Program-made: the position numbers and the translations under genes
Part shown: positions 1-8,871 of the stretch, in pieces
Layout: every line of letters starts with the position of its first letter
Position numbering within the stretch: position 1 is the first letter of the stretch
Source of the DNA: Joyebacterum sp964521425
GTDB taxonomy: Bacteria > Joyebacterota > Joyebacteria > Joyebacterales > Joyebacteraceae
DNA length: 64,000 nt
Assembly (NCBI GenBank): GCA_964521425.1
Contig: CAZFRO010000006.1
Location: 1-64,000 of the forward strand
Direction of reading: 5' to 3'
Notes under the pieces: generated by a model
Told to the model about the DNA's origin: nothing
Databases searched by the model: none
Seen by the model: only the letters and a program-made list of their open reading frames with translations

Positions 1-2
1 AC

Positions 3-62
3 TTCTGCAGATACGAGCGCGACGGAGAGACAGCGACGGCGAAACTGGCGCTTGTAAGATAA
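3..62 (+). CDS. possible 3' end of an upstream gene
   Basis: The frame open from base 3 encodes 19 residues of ordinary composition (ending KLALVR) and stops at TAA 60-62, fifty bases before a strong hairpin at 112-140. A gene end followed by a terminator is a natural arrangement. The piece is too short to identify, and another frame ending at base 57 cannot be excluded. Confidence 0.3.
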   Translation, partial: FCRYERDGETATAKLALVR

Positions 63-111
63 AGGGCCGTGAAAAGTGTGCCCAGGCGGGGCACGATGAT
101 AATGAACATGA

Positions 112-140
112 GACTCCGACATCTTCGTGATGTCGGAGTC
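112..140 (+). terminator. perfect 12-bp hairpin, likely terminator
   Basis: GACTCCGACATC at 112-123 is exactly complementary to GATGTCGGAGTC at 129-140 around a TTCGT loop, followed by a T-rich GCTTTGTTCT. It separates the possible upstream gene end from the exopolysaccharide locus. The T tract is interrupted, so termination is likely but not certain. Confidence 0.65.
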
Positions 141-168
141 GCTTTGTTCTGCTGCGTGCACGTGCGAC

Positions 169-197
169 TTGACCGACCAGGTCTTCGATGATACCGT
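169..197 (+). promoter_or_regulatory. weak sigma70-type promoter candidate
   Basis: TTGACC at 169-174 is separated by 17 bases from TACCGT at 192-197, just downstream of the hairpin and 40 bases before the first exopolysaccharide gene. The -35 fits well, but the -10 matches only about half of TATAAT, so this is tentative. Confidence 0.3.
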
Positions 198-236
198 ATT
201 CGCGTCCTATCGAACTCACGGGAGGAGGCCACCCCC

Positions 237-1283
237 ATGTTAGCCCGGGCTCAGGACCGCACGCTAGTTTCGGTTGTCATTCCATACTACAACGGTCGTC
301 GCTTTCTCTCAGGCGCGATCGAAAGTGTGCTCGTGCAATCCTGTTCGCCAGTCGAGATCATCGTTGTCGACGATGGGTCGTCTGAGCCGTGCGACGACAT
401 CGTATCGGGATACGAGTCGACCGGCGTCGTTCGATTAGAGCGGCATCAGCAGAACAGGGGGATTGCGGCTGCACGGAACACGGGAGTTCGCGCGGCGTCG
501 AGCGAGTACGTCGCGTTTCTCGACCAGGATGATGTTTGGCTTCCGCACAAACTGTCCGTGCAGCTTCCTGTTCTTCTCGATGAGTCAAGGGGAGTCGACC
601 TCGTGTTCTCTGACGTTGTGGTGGAGAACCCGAGTCAGGGGCGTCGCTACTTGGCGCAGCATGGTTATGTTCCGTCTAACATTGAGAGGCTGGACCACGC
701 GACGGTACTGAGAGAACTCTTCGTGCACAACTTTGTCACGCTTATTACAGTCACGGTCCGAAAGCAGCGCCTCTTCGAGGTCGGGTTGTTTGACGAGACG
801 ATCAAGGGTGGCGAGGACGACTTCGATATCTGCCTTCGGCTCGCTGAGAAGTGCCGGATGTCCTATGTTGATGAACCTCTTGCCATCCACAGGCTGCACG
901 AGAACAACTTCTCTGCCGACAAACTTAGGCTCATGTCGGACGCGCCCCGGATCGTCGAGAAGGCGGTCGAGCGCGCCCCCTTCCTGACGGAATTTGTGCC
1001 GCTGCGCACGGCCCGGAATCACCACAGGCTAGCGCGGCACTACCGTGACGCTGGAGAACTCACGAGGGCACGGCAGGAGTTCCGACGCGCCATACAGTGC
1101 GCGCCTACATGGATTGCCCCGTATCTCTCGTATGGTCTTTGCTGCCTCGGCCCGATTGGGACGCTGCTTGTGGAGACCAGACGGAGCGCGAGAGCCAAGA
1201 GGATACTTCCCGTCTGGCATCCCCGCGGACAGGAACCGAGGACGAAGCTGGTCGGTGCAGCCAGATCAGAGTTGCGCTCTTGA
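237..1283 (+). CDS. family 2 glycosyltransferase
   Basis: The protein transfers an activated sugar to a growing glycan at the cytoplasmic face of the membrane. The first 110 residues form a GT-A nucleotide-sugar domain: SVVIPYYNG near residue 12, VVDDGSSE at 43-50, QNRGIAAARN near 72 and the metal-binding DQDD at 96-99. The C-terminal third contains arginine-rich helices with a TPR-like look (HRLARHYRDAGELTRARQEF). The length of 348 residues is normal for GT2. The start ATG is preceded by GGGAGGAGG. It opens the exopolysaccharide locus and stands 90 bases before the export gene. The family is clear; donor and acceptor sugars cannot be read from sequence. Confidence 0.9.
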   Translation: MLARAQDRTLVSVVIPYYNGRRFLSGAIESVLVQSCSPVEIIVVDDGSSEPCDDIVSGYESTGVVRLERHQQNRGIAAARNTGVRAASSEYVAFLDQDDVWLPHKLSVQLPVLLDESRGVDLVFSDVVVENPSQGRRYLAQHGYVPSNIERLDHATVLRELFVHNFVTLITVTVRKQRLFEVGLFDETIKGGEDDFDICLRLAEKCRMSYVDEPLAIHRLHENNFSADKLRLMSDAPRIVEKAVERAPFLTEFVPLRTARNHHRLARHYRDAGELTRARQEFRRAIQCAPTWIAPYLSYGLCCLGPIGTLLVETRRSARAKRILPVWHPRGQEPRTKLVGAARSELRS

Positions 1284-1373
1284 CTTGGGGTGAGCTAGTC
1301 GCAGAGAATGTTGCCGCACGTCGTGCGTCGCGCTTTGACGACCCGTATTCCGATTAAGGAGAGAAAGAAACAC

Positions 1374-4172
1374 ATGATGCGACCAGCCAAGATGAGAGGC
1401 CGACGCTGGATGAGCTGGTCGCTGGTCATCTTCGCGGCGCTCGTACTACTTGCGACCGCTGACGCGTGGGGCCAGACACCGACTCAGGCCGATTTCGAGG
1501 CACTGGATCAATTGAGCCCGGCAGAGAGGGAGAGACTCCTGGAGTCTCTAGGAAGGGCTCCTGCAGAGGCTTCGCTGGCCACTGAGAAGGATATCAGTAC
1601 GCCCGCCGAGACGGTCGCGCCTCGCGAGCTTCCGAAGAGCCTCACCGAAGAGAGACTTGCTCAGAGCGGAGAGGGCGAGGTCGACCTGGTGCCGCAACCT
1701 GTGCCAGTGGAGGCGATTCCCAAGGATGCCCAGTTTGTCATGGAGGCGTTGCTGGGGTTCGTCGAGGAATCGGAACCGCTGACAGTGGACCGTGAAATCG
1801 AGCAGTTTGGGTACGACTTCTTCGCCGGCGCTCCGTCGACCTTCGCTCCGGCCACCGACATTCCTGTGGGTCCGGATTACATCATCGGCCCCGGCGACGA
1901 GATCAGACTCCAGCTCTATGGGAAGCGGAATCTCTCGTTGGTACTGATCGTCGACCGAGAGGGGCAAATTCACCTTCCGGACATTGGGCCGTTGAACGTG
2001 GCAGGCCTGACCTTCGACGTTCTCCTGAAGTATGTGGTGCGTGAGGTACAGGAGCGCATGATTGGTGTCGAGGCCAGCGTCACAATGGGTCGCCTGAGGT
2101 CGATACGGATCTTCGCGCTCGGTGACGTGTTCCAGCCGGGAAGCTACACTGTGAGTGGGCTCTCGACGATGACTAATGCTCTGCTGACATGCGGCGGAGT
2201 AAAGAAGGTCGGAAGCTTGAGACGGGTCCAGCTCAAGCGAGACGGACAAACGATCAGCGAGCTCGACCTCTACGATCTGCTACTTCGTGGCGATACGTTG
2301 GGCGACGCGCGTCTGATGCCAGGAGATGTTATCTTCGTTCCTTCCGTTGGACCTCTTGTCGGCGTCGCCGGCCTGGTTCTGCGTCCAGCGATCTACGAAC
2401 TGAAAGGGACCATGACAGCGCGGGAGCTCATAGAGCTCGCGGGAGGACTTCGACCGCACGCCTACTCAGGGCTTGTTCAGCTGGAGAGGGTGGAGGACGA
2501 CCGGCGCGTCACCTACGACATGAGTCTCCAGGGAACTGAGGAATGGACCCTGCGGGCGGGAGACCTTCTCAAGATCTACTCGGTGCTTGACCGCGAGGAA
2601 GAAGTGGTCTTCCTTCGTGGCAACGTTCTCAGACCGGGCACACGCCAATTCTTCTCCGGCATGACCATCCTGGATCTGATTTCTTCGCCTGAGGAGCTGT
2701 TGCCCGAGACCTACTTCCGGTACGGGCTCATCGAGCGCGAGAGCGAGTTTGACCGTGAGCCGGAGTACATCAGCTTCAGTCTTGAGAATGCTCTCATCAA
2801 GAAGGATCCAGCTGCCAACCTCCAGCTCAGAGCGCGCGACAAGGTCTACGTGTTTCACCGGACCCACTTCCGTGACGTGCCGTATGTCATCACGCGCGGA
2901 GAGGTGCGGTCGCCCGGGAGATACGCATACAAGAAGGACATGACGGTTCTTGATCTCCTTCTCGCCGCGGGCGGTCTGACGCGCGATGCATGGCTCCAGC
3001 AGGCGGAACTTCTTCGGACCGACCCGAGCGATCTCAGCGTCACGAAACTCGAAGTGGATCTGGAGCGCGTTCTCGACGACGGTCCTGAGAATATCGAGCT
3101 CGCCGACATGGATGAGCTGGTCGTTCATTCCATCTGGGAGTTCCGCAGTCGGGGTGCCGTCAGGATCCTAGGAGATGTGAACCACGCAGGAAGCTACCCG
3201 TTCCTCGAGGGAATGCGGGTCAGCGACCTTGTCTTCGCAGGCGGTAATCTCAAGGAGAGCGCATACCGTCGCGAAGCGGAGCTCACGCGCTACGAGGTTG
3301 TCGATGGCGAGCGGCGGGAGCTGCATCACGTTGTCCTGGATCTCGAGTCCGTACTCGCGGGCTCCGATGATGCGGATATCCTGCTCAGGTCCTATGACCG
3401 GCTGCTCATCAGACGCATCACGAACTGGCGGGATGACGAGGTCATCCATGTGACCGGAGAGGTCGCGTTTCCGGGAAGCTATCCTATTGAAGAGGGTGAG
3501 CGACTGAGCCGCGTCATCCAACGCTTCGGTGGGTTCCTCGAGGAGGCGTACCTTCCGGCAGCCGTCTTTGCCAGGGAACAGGTGCGCGGCATCCAGGCCG
3601 AGCAGCTCGATCGCATGGCCGAGCAGCTCGAAGCCGATCTGGCGCGGCTCTCGGTGTCGAACCCGAGGAACACGAGCAACACCGACGTGGCTCGGCGGCA
3701 GATGGCTCTCGAGGTGGGGAATCAGCTTCTCACGGAGCTTCGGAACGCCAAGGCGAGCGGGCGTCTCGTTATCAGCCTCGATACAGCCGGGAGGCTCGCC
3801 CACACGCAGTATGACATCGTGCTTGAGGATGGGGACCGACTGCACGTCCCGAAGCGGCCTGATTTCGTGATGGTAATGGGGCAGGTCAACAACCAGACTG
3901 CATTCCTGTACGAGGAAGGGAAGCGGGCCAGCCACTACGTCAAGCTCGCCGGTGGGACGACGCGGTTCAGCGACAGCGGCAACACGTACATCGTCAAGGC
4001 GGATGGTTCCGTCCAGAAGTCGCGCCGGAGTCGCGTTGAGCCCGGAGATGTCATTATCGTCCCCGAGAAGCTCGAGCGGTTCACCGGGATGCAGTTCATG
4101 CTCGACCTGAGCCAGGTGCTCTATCAGATCGGATTGGCTGCTGCCAGTGCTCACACAGTGGGGATATTCTAG
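1374..4172 (+). CDS. multi-SLBB polysaccharide export outer-membrane protein
   Basis: This is a Wza-like periplasmic/outer-membrane exporter that would form the exit channel for exopolysaccharide. ATG 1374 is chosen because AAGGAGA lies 11-18 bases upstream and a signal peptide ending near ADAWGQ follows; an in-frame ATG at 1308 would add 22 non-signal residues. The poly-export domain starts near residue 160 (PDYIIGPGDEIRLQLYG). It is followed by a long series of SLBB-type units recognisable by repeated G(D/E)V..PG.Y phrases, such as ALGDVFQPGSYTV, TRGEVRSPGRYAY, ILGDVNHAGSYPF and VTGEVAFPGSYPI. At 932 residues it is about 2.5 times longer than E. coli Wza, because of the extra SLBB repeats. 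The Wzz-like gene begins at the base after its stop codon, which implies translational coupling. Confidence 0.9.
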   Translation: MMRPAKMRGRRWMSWSLVIFAALVLLATADAWGQTPTQADFEALDQLSPAERERLLESLGRAPAEASLATEKDISTPAETVAPRELPKSLTEERLAQSGEGEVDLVPQPVPVEAIPKDAQFVMEALLGFVEESEPLTVDREIEQFGYDFFAGAPSTFAPATDIPVGPDYIIGPGDEIRLQLYGKRNLSLVLIVDREGQIHLPDIGPLNVAGLTFDVLLKYVVREVQERMIGVEASVTMGRLRSIRIFALGDVFQPGSYTVSGLSTMTNALLTCGGVKKVGSLRRVQLKRDGQTISELDLYDLLLRGDTLGDARLMPGDVIFVPSVGPLVGVAGLVLRPAIYELKGTMTARELIELAGGLRPHAYSGLVQLERVEDDRRVTYDMSLQGTEEWTLRAGDLLKIYSVLDREEEVVFLRGNVLRPGTRQFFSGMTILDLISSPEELLPETYFRYGLIERESEFDREPEYISFSLENALIKKDPAANLQLRARDKVYVFHRTHFRDVPYVITRGEVRSPGRYAYKKDMTVLDLLLAAGGLTRDAWLQQAELLRTDPSDLSVTKLEVDLERVLDDGPENIELADMDELVVHSIWEFRSRGAVRILGDVNHAGSYPFLEGMRVSDLVFAGGNLKESAYRREAELTRYEVVDGERRELHHVVLDLESVLAGSDDADILLRSYDRLLIRRITNWRDDEVIHVTGEVAFPGSYPIEEGERLSRVIQRFGGFLEEAYLPAAVFAREQVRGIQAEQLDRMAEQLEADLARLSVSNPRNTSNTDVARRQMALEVGNQLLTELRNAKASGRLVISLDTAGRLAHTQYDIVLEDGDRLHVPKRPDFVMVMGQVNNQTAFLYEEGKRASHYVKLAGGTTRFSDSGNTYIVKADGSVQKSRRSRVEPGDVIIVPEKLERFTGMQFMLDLSQVLYQIGLAAASAHTVGIF

Positions 4173-5015
4173 GTGGCGGCCCGGGTGCTCACGTCACTAG
4201 GTGAGATTCCGCCGCGAAAAATCGCTGAGATCGTCTGGCGAGGAAGGTTCACGATCATCATCGCGGGCCTTCTGTTCGGCATCATTGGAGTCATCCTGGC
4301 CTTCACTCTGCCTCCGGCGTGGGAGGGACGCGTCCGTTTCGAGATACAGACGCGGTCGTTCGACGATGAGTACAGGCACCGCGAAATGCCCATCTCCACG
4401 TTTTTCACCGGTTCGCTCGATGGGCGGACTCCGGGGGCCGAGTTTCTGAGCGTGTTTGGGAGTGCGCGGTTCGCCACGATGGTCGCGAAAGAAACCAATT
4501 TCTTCGATGAGGCGCCGGGGGTCAGACTGCGGCTCGAGCGGCGCTCGGACGAGAACCAGGAGGTTGACCCGGAAGCGGCGATGAATCGTCTGGACAGCCT
4601 CACGCATCTTCGCGTGGATCCCAAGTCCGGCTTTGTGACGCTCAGGGCTCGTGGCAAGTCTCCCGCGCGGGCCGTGTACTGGGCCGGAGAACTCCTCCGG
4701 AGGGCCAACGCACTTCTTCGGAGTGAGGCGATCGAGCGGCACAGCCGGAACGTGGAGCGCCTCAGCGAGGAGTTAGAGAACGAGATGCGGAGCGAGGTCC
4801 ACGACGCTCTGAGCGCCCTCTTCGAGAAGGAAGCGCAACGTCTGGCCTTCGCACGATCACAAGCGGACTACGCGTTCATGGTCGAGGATCCACCGTGGGT
4901 GCCGTTTTCACGCCACGCTCCCCGTCGGAAGTTTCTGGTGCTGGGTCTGGGGATTCTTGGCGGCCTGATCGGTATCTTCAGAGTCCTTGGCCGAGAGACG
5001 GTGCCACGTGACTAG
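4173..5015 (+). CDS. Wzz-like chain-length / polysaccharide co-polymerase
   Basis: This inner-membrane protein probably sets polymer chain length and couples polymerisation to the export channel. A first membrane segment lies near residues 27-48 (IIIAGLLFGIIGVILAFTL), a periplasmic region with a predicted helical part follows, and a second membrane segment lies near 250-270. No Walker motif or tyrosine-kinase domain follows, so it is a Wzz/PCP-1-like form rather than a Wzc kinase. At 280 residues it is short for the class. The GTG start abuts the stop of the exporter gene, and the end overlaps the ligase/polymerase gene by 8 bases. Confidence 0.75.
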   Translation: MAARVLTSLGEIPPRKIAEIVWRGRFTIIIAGLLFGIIGVILAFTLPPAWEGRVRFEIQTRSFDDEYRHREMPISTFFTGSLDGRTPGAEFLSVFGSARFATMVAKETNFFDEAPGVRLRLERRSDENQEVDPEAAMNRLDSLTHLRVDPKSGFVTLRARGKSPARAVYWAGELLRRANALLRSEAIERHSRNVERLSEELENEMRSEVHDALSALFEKEAQRLAFARSQADYAFMVEDPPWVPFSRHAPRRKFLVLGLGILGGLIGIFRVLGRETVPRD

Positions 5016-6213
5016 AGAGGTTGCCCCACGCACCCTTGCCATCGCGCTTCCTCTTCTCGGCCTGGGCGCGTACCTGAATCACTATCTCGCGTGGATTCCG
5101 ATGGCTCTCCTTGTCTGGCTTGCACTGCGAGATATCCGGTGGTTCCTCGCACTGGGCTTGGTCGGGCTGCATCTCCTGACGGCCGCACAGGTGCCGCTTC
5201 CGGGCCTTGTGCTCGTGAATCTGCTCGCACTCGTGCACATTGCCCAGCGCCGGCAGGACCACCCGGGATCCCGCGGGTGGCTTCTCATTGGATGGCTCGG
5301 CGTTCTTCTGGTCTACCTTCTCGTACGCTCCGGAACGGCGATCGGCATGGACAAGTGGCTGAAGCTCGCGTCGAGGACGGTGCTTGTCTTCCCGCTCGCA
5401 GTCATCGCACGAAAGGAGCGTGATTCCGAGGGGATACTGTCGTGTCTCCTGATCGCCTCGGCATGTGTCGTTTTCGTCGCACTCGGTGTCTGGGCTCGCG
5501 GCGACAGCGACCTCTTCATGCGGCTCCGCCCTGGCGGCCTCAACCCCATCCTTCTGGGACGCGCCGCCGGCCTGGCGGTCCTTGCGGGGATCGTTGTCTG
5601 GCGAGACGCGCTTGGCAGTAGAATCTGGTTCATCGTCTTCTTCGCGGCCGCGGTAACCGTCATGTTCCTGACGGGTTCGCGGGGTCCGATTCTCGGACTT
5701 GTGGCCATGCTTCCGATCATTCTCACAACGATTTCCACGATCCGTGAGCGAGCCGCCATGGTCGCCGGGGTCGGTGCTGCGCTAGTGGCAGGGTTCCTGG
5801 TGATCGTGACGATGGATCCTGCGTCGAGGTTGGCGCTCGGCCATGTTGCCCACGCGACGACGCAGCTGCGTGCCGTCCTCTGGTCGGAAGCGCTCGCAGA
5901 CTGGCTGGAGGCTCCGTGGTTCGGTCACGGCTTCGGTTCGTTCGCCAGGCTGTTCAGCTGGTCAGACCTCAGTGTCTATCCACACAACCTGTTCCTTGAG
6001 CTCCTGGCGGAGACGGGCGCGGTCGGTGCGATGCTTGTCCTCGTCGCGTTCGTTCTGCCGTTCACATGGTGGAGGCGGATGTCGCGGGGGACCAGGGGAC
6101 TCCTGGCACTCTGGGTCTTCACTCTGCTGCAGGCGCAGTTCAGCGGTGATCTCGCTGCGAATGCCGAGGTTTTCCTGCTGCTTCCGCTTGTGAGTCCGGT
6201 CGACTCGAGGTGA
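5008..6213 (+). CDS. O-antigen ligase / polymerase family membrane protein
   Basis: This is a multi-spanning inner-membrane protein of the Wzy_C/WaaL class, which either polymerises lipid-linked repeat units or transfers the finished glycan. About ten hydrophobic segments are visible. The conserved Wzy_C region contains FLTGSRGPILGLVAM near residue 215, and a large loop near residues 305-335 carries GHGFGSFARLF and VYPHNLFLELLAETG. The GTG at 5008 overlaps the end of the Wzz-like gene and is preferred; a TTG at 4987 would add seven residues. Its place between the Wzz-like and Wzx-like genes favours a Wzy polymerase role, but ligase and polymerase cannot be separated by sequence. Confidence 0.8.
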   Translation: MTREVAPRTLAIALPLLGLGAYLNHYLAWIPMALLVWLALRDIRWFLALGLVGLHLLTAAQVPLPGLVLVNLLALVHIAQRRQDHPGSRGWLLIGWLGVLLVYLLVRSGTAIGMDKWLKLASRTVLVFPLAVIARKERDSEGILSCLLIASACVVFVALGVWARGDSDLFMRLRPGGLNPILLGRAAGLAVLAGIVVWRDALGSRIWFIVFFAAAVTVMFLTGSRGPILGLVAMLPIILTTISTIRERAAMVAGVGAALVAGFLVIVTMDPASRLALGHVAHATTQLRAVLWSEALADWLEAPWFGHGFGSFARLFSWSDLSVYPHNLFLELLAETGAVGAMLVLVAFVLPFTWWRRMSRGTRGLLALWVFTLLQAQFSGDLAANAEVFLLLPLVSPVDSR

Positions 6214-6217
6214 GCAA

Positions 6218-7609
6218 ATGAGAGGCAAGCTCTCGTTTTTCGACAGGCGTGGCCACGAGACCGGCGTCTTCGCCGGCATCGCGGCGACGCAGGTCGCGAC
6301 GGGCGTGCGGGTCATCTCCGGTGTTTTCAAAGCATGGTTCTTGATCTCGCACTTCGGCCTCGAGCTCTTCGGCCTTTGGGCTGTGCTTACTTCGTGGCAG
6401 GTTCTCGCCAACATGCTCGACTTTGGACTCGGGGCGAGTCTGCAGAACGAGGTCTCGCGTCAGTCTGGGGCGAGGGAGCGGGCAGAACTTGTGCAGGGTG
6501 CCGTGCTTGTTTTCGGAGCGATGGCGGCTCTTGTCATCCTTGTATACCTGTTGAGCAGACATCTGGTTGTCCCGTGGGCAGAGGGGCATTTCGAGCTCAG
6601 TGCCGCTAGCAGGCAGGTCTTTGCTCAGGGTCTCGATACGATGGTGGTCCTTGGAGCGCTGCAGCTGGCCAGCGAACCACTGAGACGCGCGGTGCTCGGT
6701 TGGCGACGCGTGGCGAGCTTCAACTGGATGCGCGCAGCCGGGGATGTCTTGCAGCTGGCAGGACTACTTGTTGCCGCTCTGCTGCAATGGCCGTTTGTTG
6801 TGTTCCTTGCTATTCTCGGTTTCACACCGGTCTTCGTCGCGCTAGCGGCCTTCGCCTTGGCGGTCTCCCACGGGCTTGGTGAGGCTTGGGGTAAGTTCAG
6901 TCCAAAGATCCGAACGGCCGCTGCCCTTGCTCGCGTAGGTCTGCCATTTGGGGCGACTCGGCTGATATCGCTCGTGGCGCTCCAGTTGCCGCCACTGCTG
7001 TTGCTCTGGCTCGTCTCAGATGCAGCGGTCGCCGCGTACGCGATCCCGATGCGGATCGCCGCGATTGCCCGGCAGTCGCTCTCAAGTCTAGGGAATGTCT
7101 GGTGGCCCAGGCTCGCGTCGCTGTCGGCAGATCGGGATGGAGCGGAGTTCAGGCGGCTACTGAGCGCGACGCTCGGGCTGGGCATCCTGATCGCCGTGGC
7201 GATTCTCGTGGCCCTGCCTCTAGCCGTGCACATACTCGGACACGGTGAGATTGAGAGCGGCCCTATGAGCGCGGCCGGTTTCGCCGCCTGGGTGCTCCTG
7301 AGCGGACTGGGGTGGGTGTTCACCGTGCGGATCCTCGCGCAAGACAGGTTTCTGCTCGTCTTGCCACTGGCCGCGACGCATGTGCTCGTCCAAGCAGCGC
7401 TCCTCTACTGGATGACACCGCGTGTCGTACCGAGCTTGCTCATCTGGGGCCTGGCCGCTGCCGAACTGGTCAGGTGGCCTCTCTTCTTCGCCATCGCGAA
7501 GCACATCAGGACGCAGACACCGCTACGCGAGCTTCGCGCTGCAACACTGATGCTCCCGGAGTACTACCGTCGTCTTTGGTCGCGGGTGCGCGCAACTGGA
7601 GCAGAGTGA
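6218..7609 (+). CDS. Wzx-like lipid-linked glycan flippase
   Basis: A 463-residue integral membrane protein with about twelve to fourteen hydrophobic segments, in the polysaccharide-biosynthesis/MATE-like (MOP) superfamily. It would flip undecaprenyl-linked repeat units to the periplasm. Early features are GVRVISGVFKAWFLISHFGLELFGLWAV and the short GLGASLQNEVSRQ segment typical of the family. It starts four bases after the polymerase gene and eight bases before a glycosyltransferase gene. Together with the Wzy-like and Wzz-like proteins it completes a Wzx/Wzy-type assembly set. Confidence 0.85.
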   Translation: MRGKLSFFDRRGHETGVFAGIAATQVATGVRVISGVFKAWFLISHFGLELFGLWAVLTSWQVLANMLDFGLGASLQNEVSRQSGARERAELVQGAVLVFGAMAALVILVYLLSRHLVVPWAEGHFELSAASRQVFAQGLDTMVVLGALQLASEPLRRAVLGWRRVASFNWMRAAGDVLQLAGLLVAALLQWPFVVFLAILGFTPVFVALAAFALAVSHGLGEAWGKFSPKIRTAAALARVGLPFGATRLISLVALQLPPLLLLWLVSDAAVAAYAIPMRIAAIARQSLSSLGNVWWPRLASLSADRDGAEFRRLLSATLGLGILIAVAILVALPLAVHILGHGEIESGPMSAAGFAAWVLLSGLGWVFTVRILAQDRFLLVLPLAATHVLVQAALLYWMTPRVVPSLLIWGLAAAELVRWPLFFAIAKHIRTQTPLRELRAATLMLPEYYRRLWSRVRATGAE

Positions 7610-7616
7610 GGTCATT

Positions 7617-8666
7617 GTGCGAGTCCTGTACATTGCGAGCCCAAGCCACACTGCCGCGAGCGGTACAGCGCAGAACGTGCACGTCACCAAGATCGTCGAG
7701 GGACTAAGAGGGTACCACGAGATCGATCTCTGGGTGCCACGGGCGAGCGGCGGCGTAGGTCTCTGGTGGGAATCGACTCGGGCGATCGCCGATGGTGTCA
7801 GGGCCTACGATGCAGTCTACGTGCGCCATTGCCCGTGGTTCTTTGCAGCAGAATTCACGGCGTCGCCGGAACGCGGTTGTCTCGTGCTTGAGGTGAATGC
7901 AACCATCGGTCTCGAGCGGATTGCTTGGAGTGAAGGGCCAACAGCGAAAAACCTAGTTCTACGCAACATGGAGGGGCGTGCCCTCAAGAAGGCGAGCGGG
8001 ATTGTTGCTGTGAGTCGCGTGCTCGCGGCCGAACTCAGACGCATAGGCGTTCCCGGCGAGCGCATACGCGTAGAGCACAATGGTGCGACTGCGGCTTCCG
8101 CTGTTAGCGCAAACACATGGAGGCGCGGCGAACCGCTTCTCATCGGCTACGTGGGTCAGAACTTCCCGTGGCACAGGACCTATCTCTTGGCAGATCTTAT
8201 CATTGAAGCGGACCGACTCGGGGTGGCGCTCGCCGTTCGTCTGATTGGACCCGGCCACGGCGAACCTCCGGCCTCACTTCCAGTGCGGCTGCGCGACTGC
8301 TGGCAGCCTCTGGGGACGTTGCGGCACGAGGAGGTGCAGAAGAGGCTCTCTCAGAACCACCTTAACGTGCTTCCCAACACGGCGCTCTATGGTTCCCCCG
8401 TCAAGATGTTTGAGTACCTTGCGTGCGGCGTGCCGGTGGCGCTTCCGGACCAGCCGAATATCCGCGAGGTCGTGGATGAAACGTCGGCTATTCTCTTCAC
8501 GCCCGGGGACATGGCAGGCCTTGCGCGGAGTGCTCTGGAAGCGTTGGACTGCGAAGACCGCGCCAGAGGTCTGGCGGAGAAGGCGACCTCACTCGTGAAG
8601 GAAACGTACAACTGGTCGGCGATATCCCGTAGGATCGCACTTCACATCGAGGAGTTCTGCTCATAG
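7617..8666 (+). CDS. family 4 glycosyltransferase
   Basis: A GT-B fold sugar transferase of 349 residues acting on lipid-linked glycan in the cytoplasm. Two Rossmann-like halves are visible. The C-terminal half has RIRVEHNGA near residue 140, LLIGYVGQNFPWHR, then LPNTALYGSPVKMFEYLACGVPVALP, a variant of the E-x7-E/GSP(L/V)K donor-binding region of GT4 enzymes. The GTG start is supported by a GAGTGAGG sequence 5-12 bases upstream. It is the last plus-strand gene before two convergent minus-strand glycosyltransferases. Donor and acceptor are unknown. Confidence 0.85.
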   Translation: MRVLYIASPSHTAASGTAQNVHVTKIVEGLRGYHEIDLWVPRASGGVGLWWESTRAIADGVRAYDAVYVRHCPWFFAAEFTASPERGCLVLEVNATIGLERIAWSEGPTAKNLVLRNMEGRALKKASGIVAVSRVLAAELRRIGVPGERIRVEHNGATAASAVSANTWRRGEPLLIGYVGQNFPWHRTYLLADLIIEADRLGVALAVRLIGPGHGEPPASLPVRLRDCWQPLGTLRHEEVQKRLSQNHLNVLPNTALYGSPVKMFEYLACGVPVALPDQPNIREVVDETSAILFTPGDMAGLARSALEALDCEDRARGLAEKATSLVKETYNWSAISRRIALHIEEFCS

Positions 8667-8871
8667 AGAAACGCTCGGATGTAGCCTTCCAGTTGGTGAT
8701 GCGCACACTGCGTCCGGCGTCGGCCATCATGTTCCAAGAGCCCTCCGCCTTCTCTGGAATGACCGCGCGCTCCCCGAGCAAGGACCGATGCGATCGCCGG
8801 AAGTCTCTGCTACCTAAGCAGCGGATTGACCAAGCGCCATGGGGCTCCGTCGATGACTGTCAGGAGTGTCT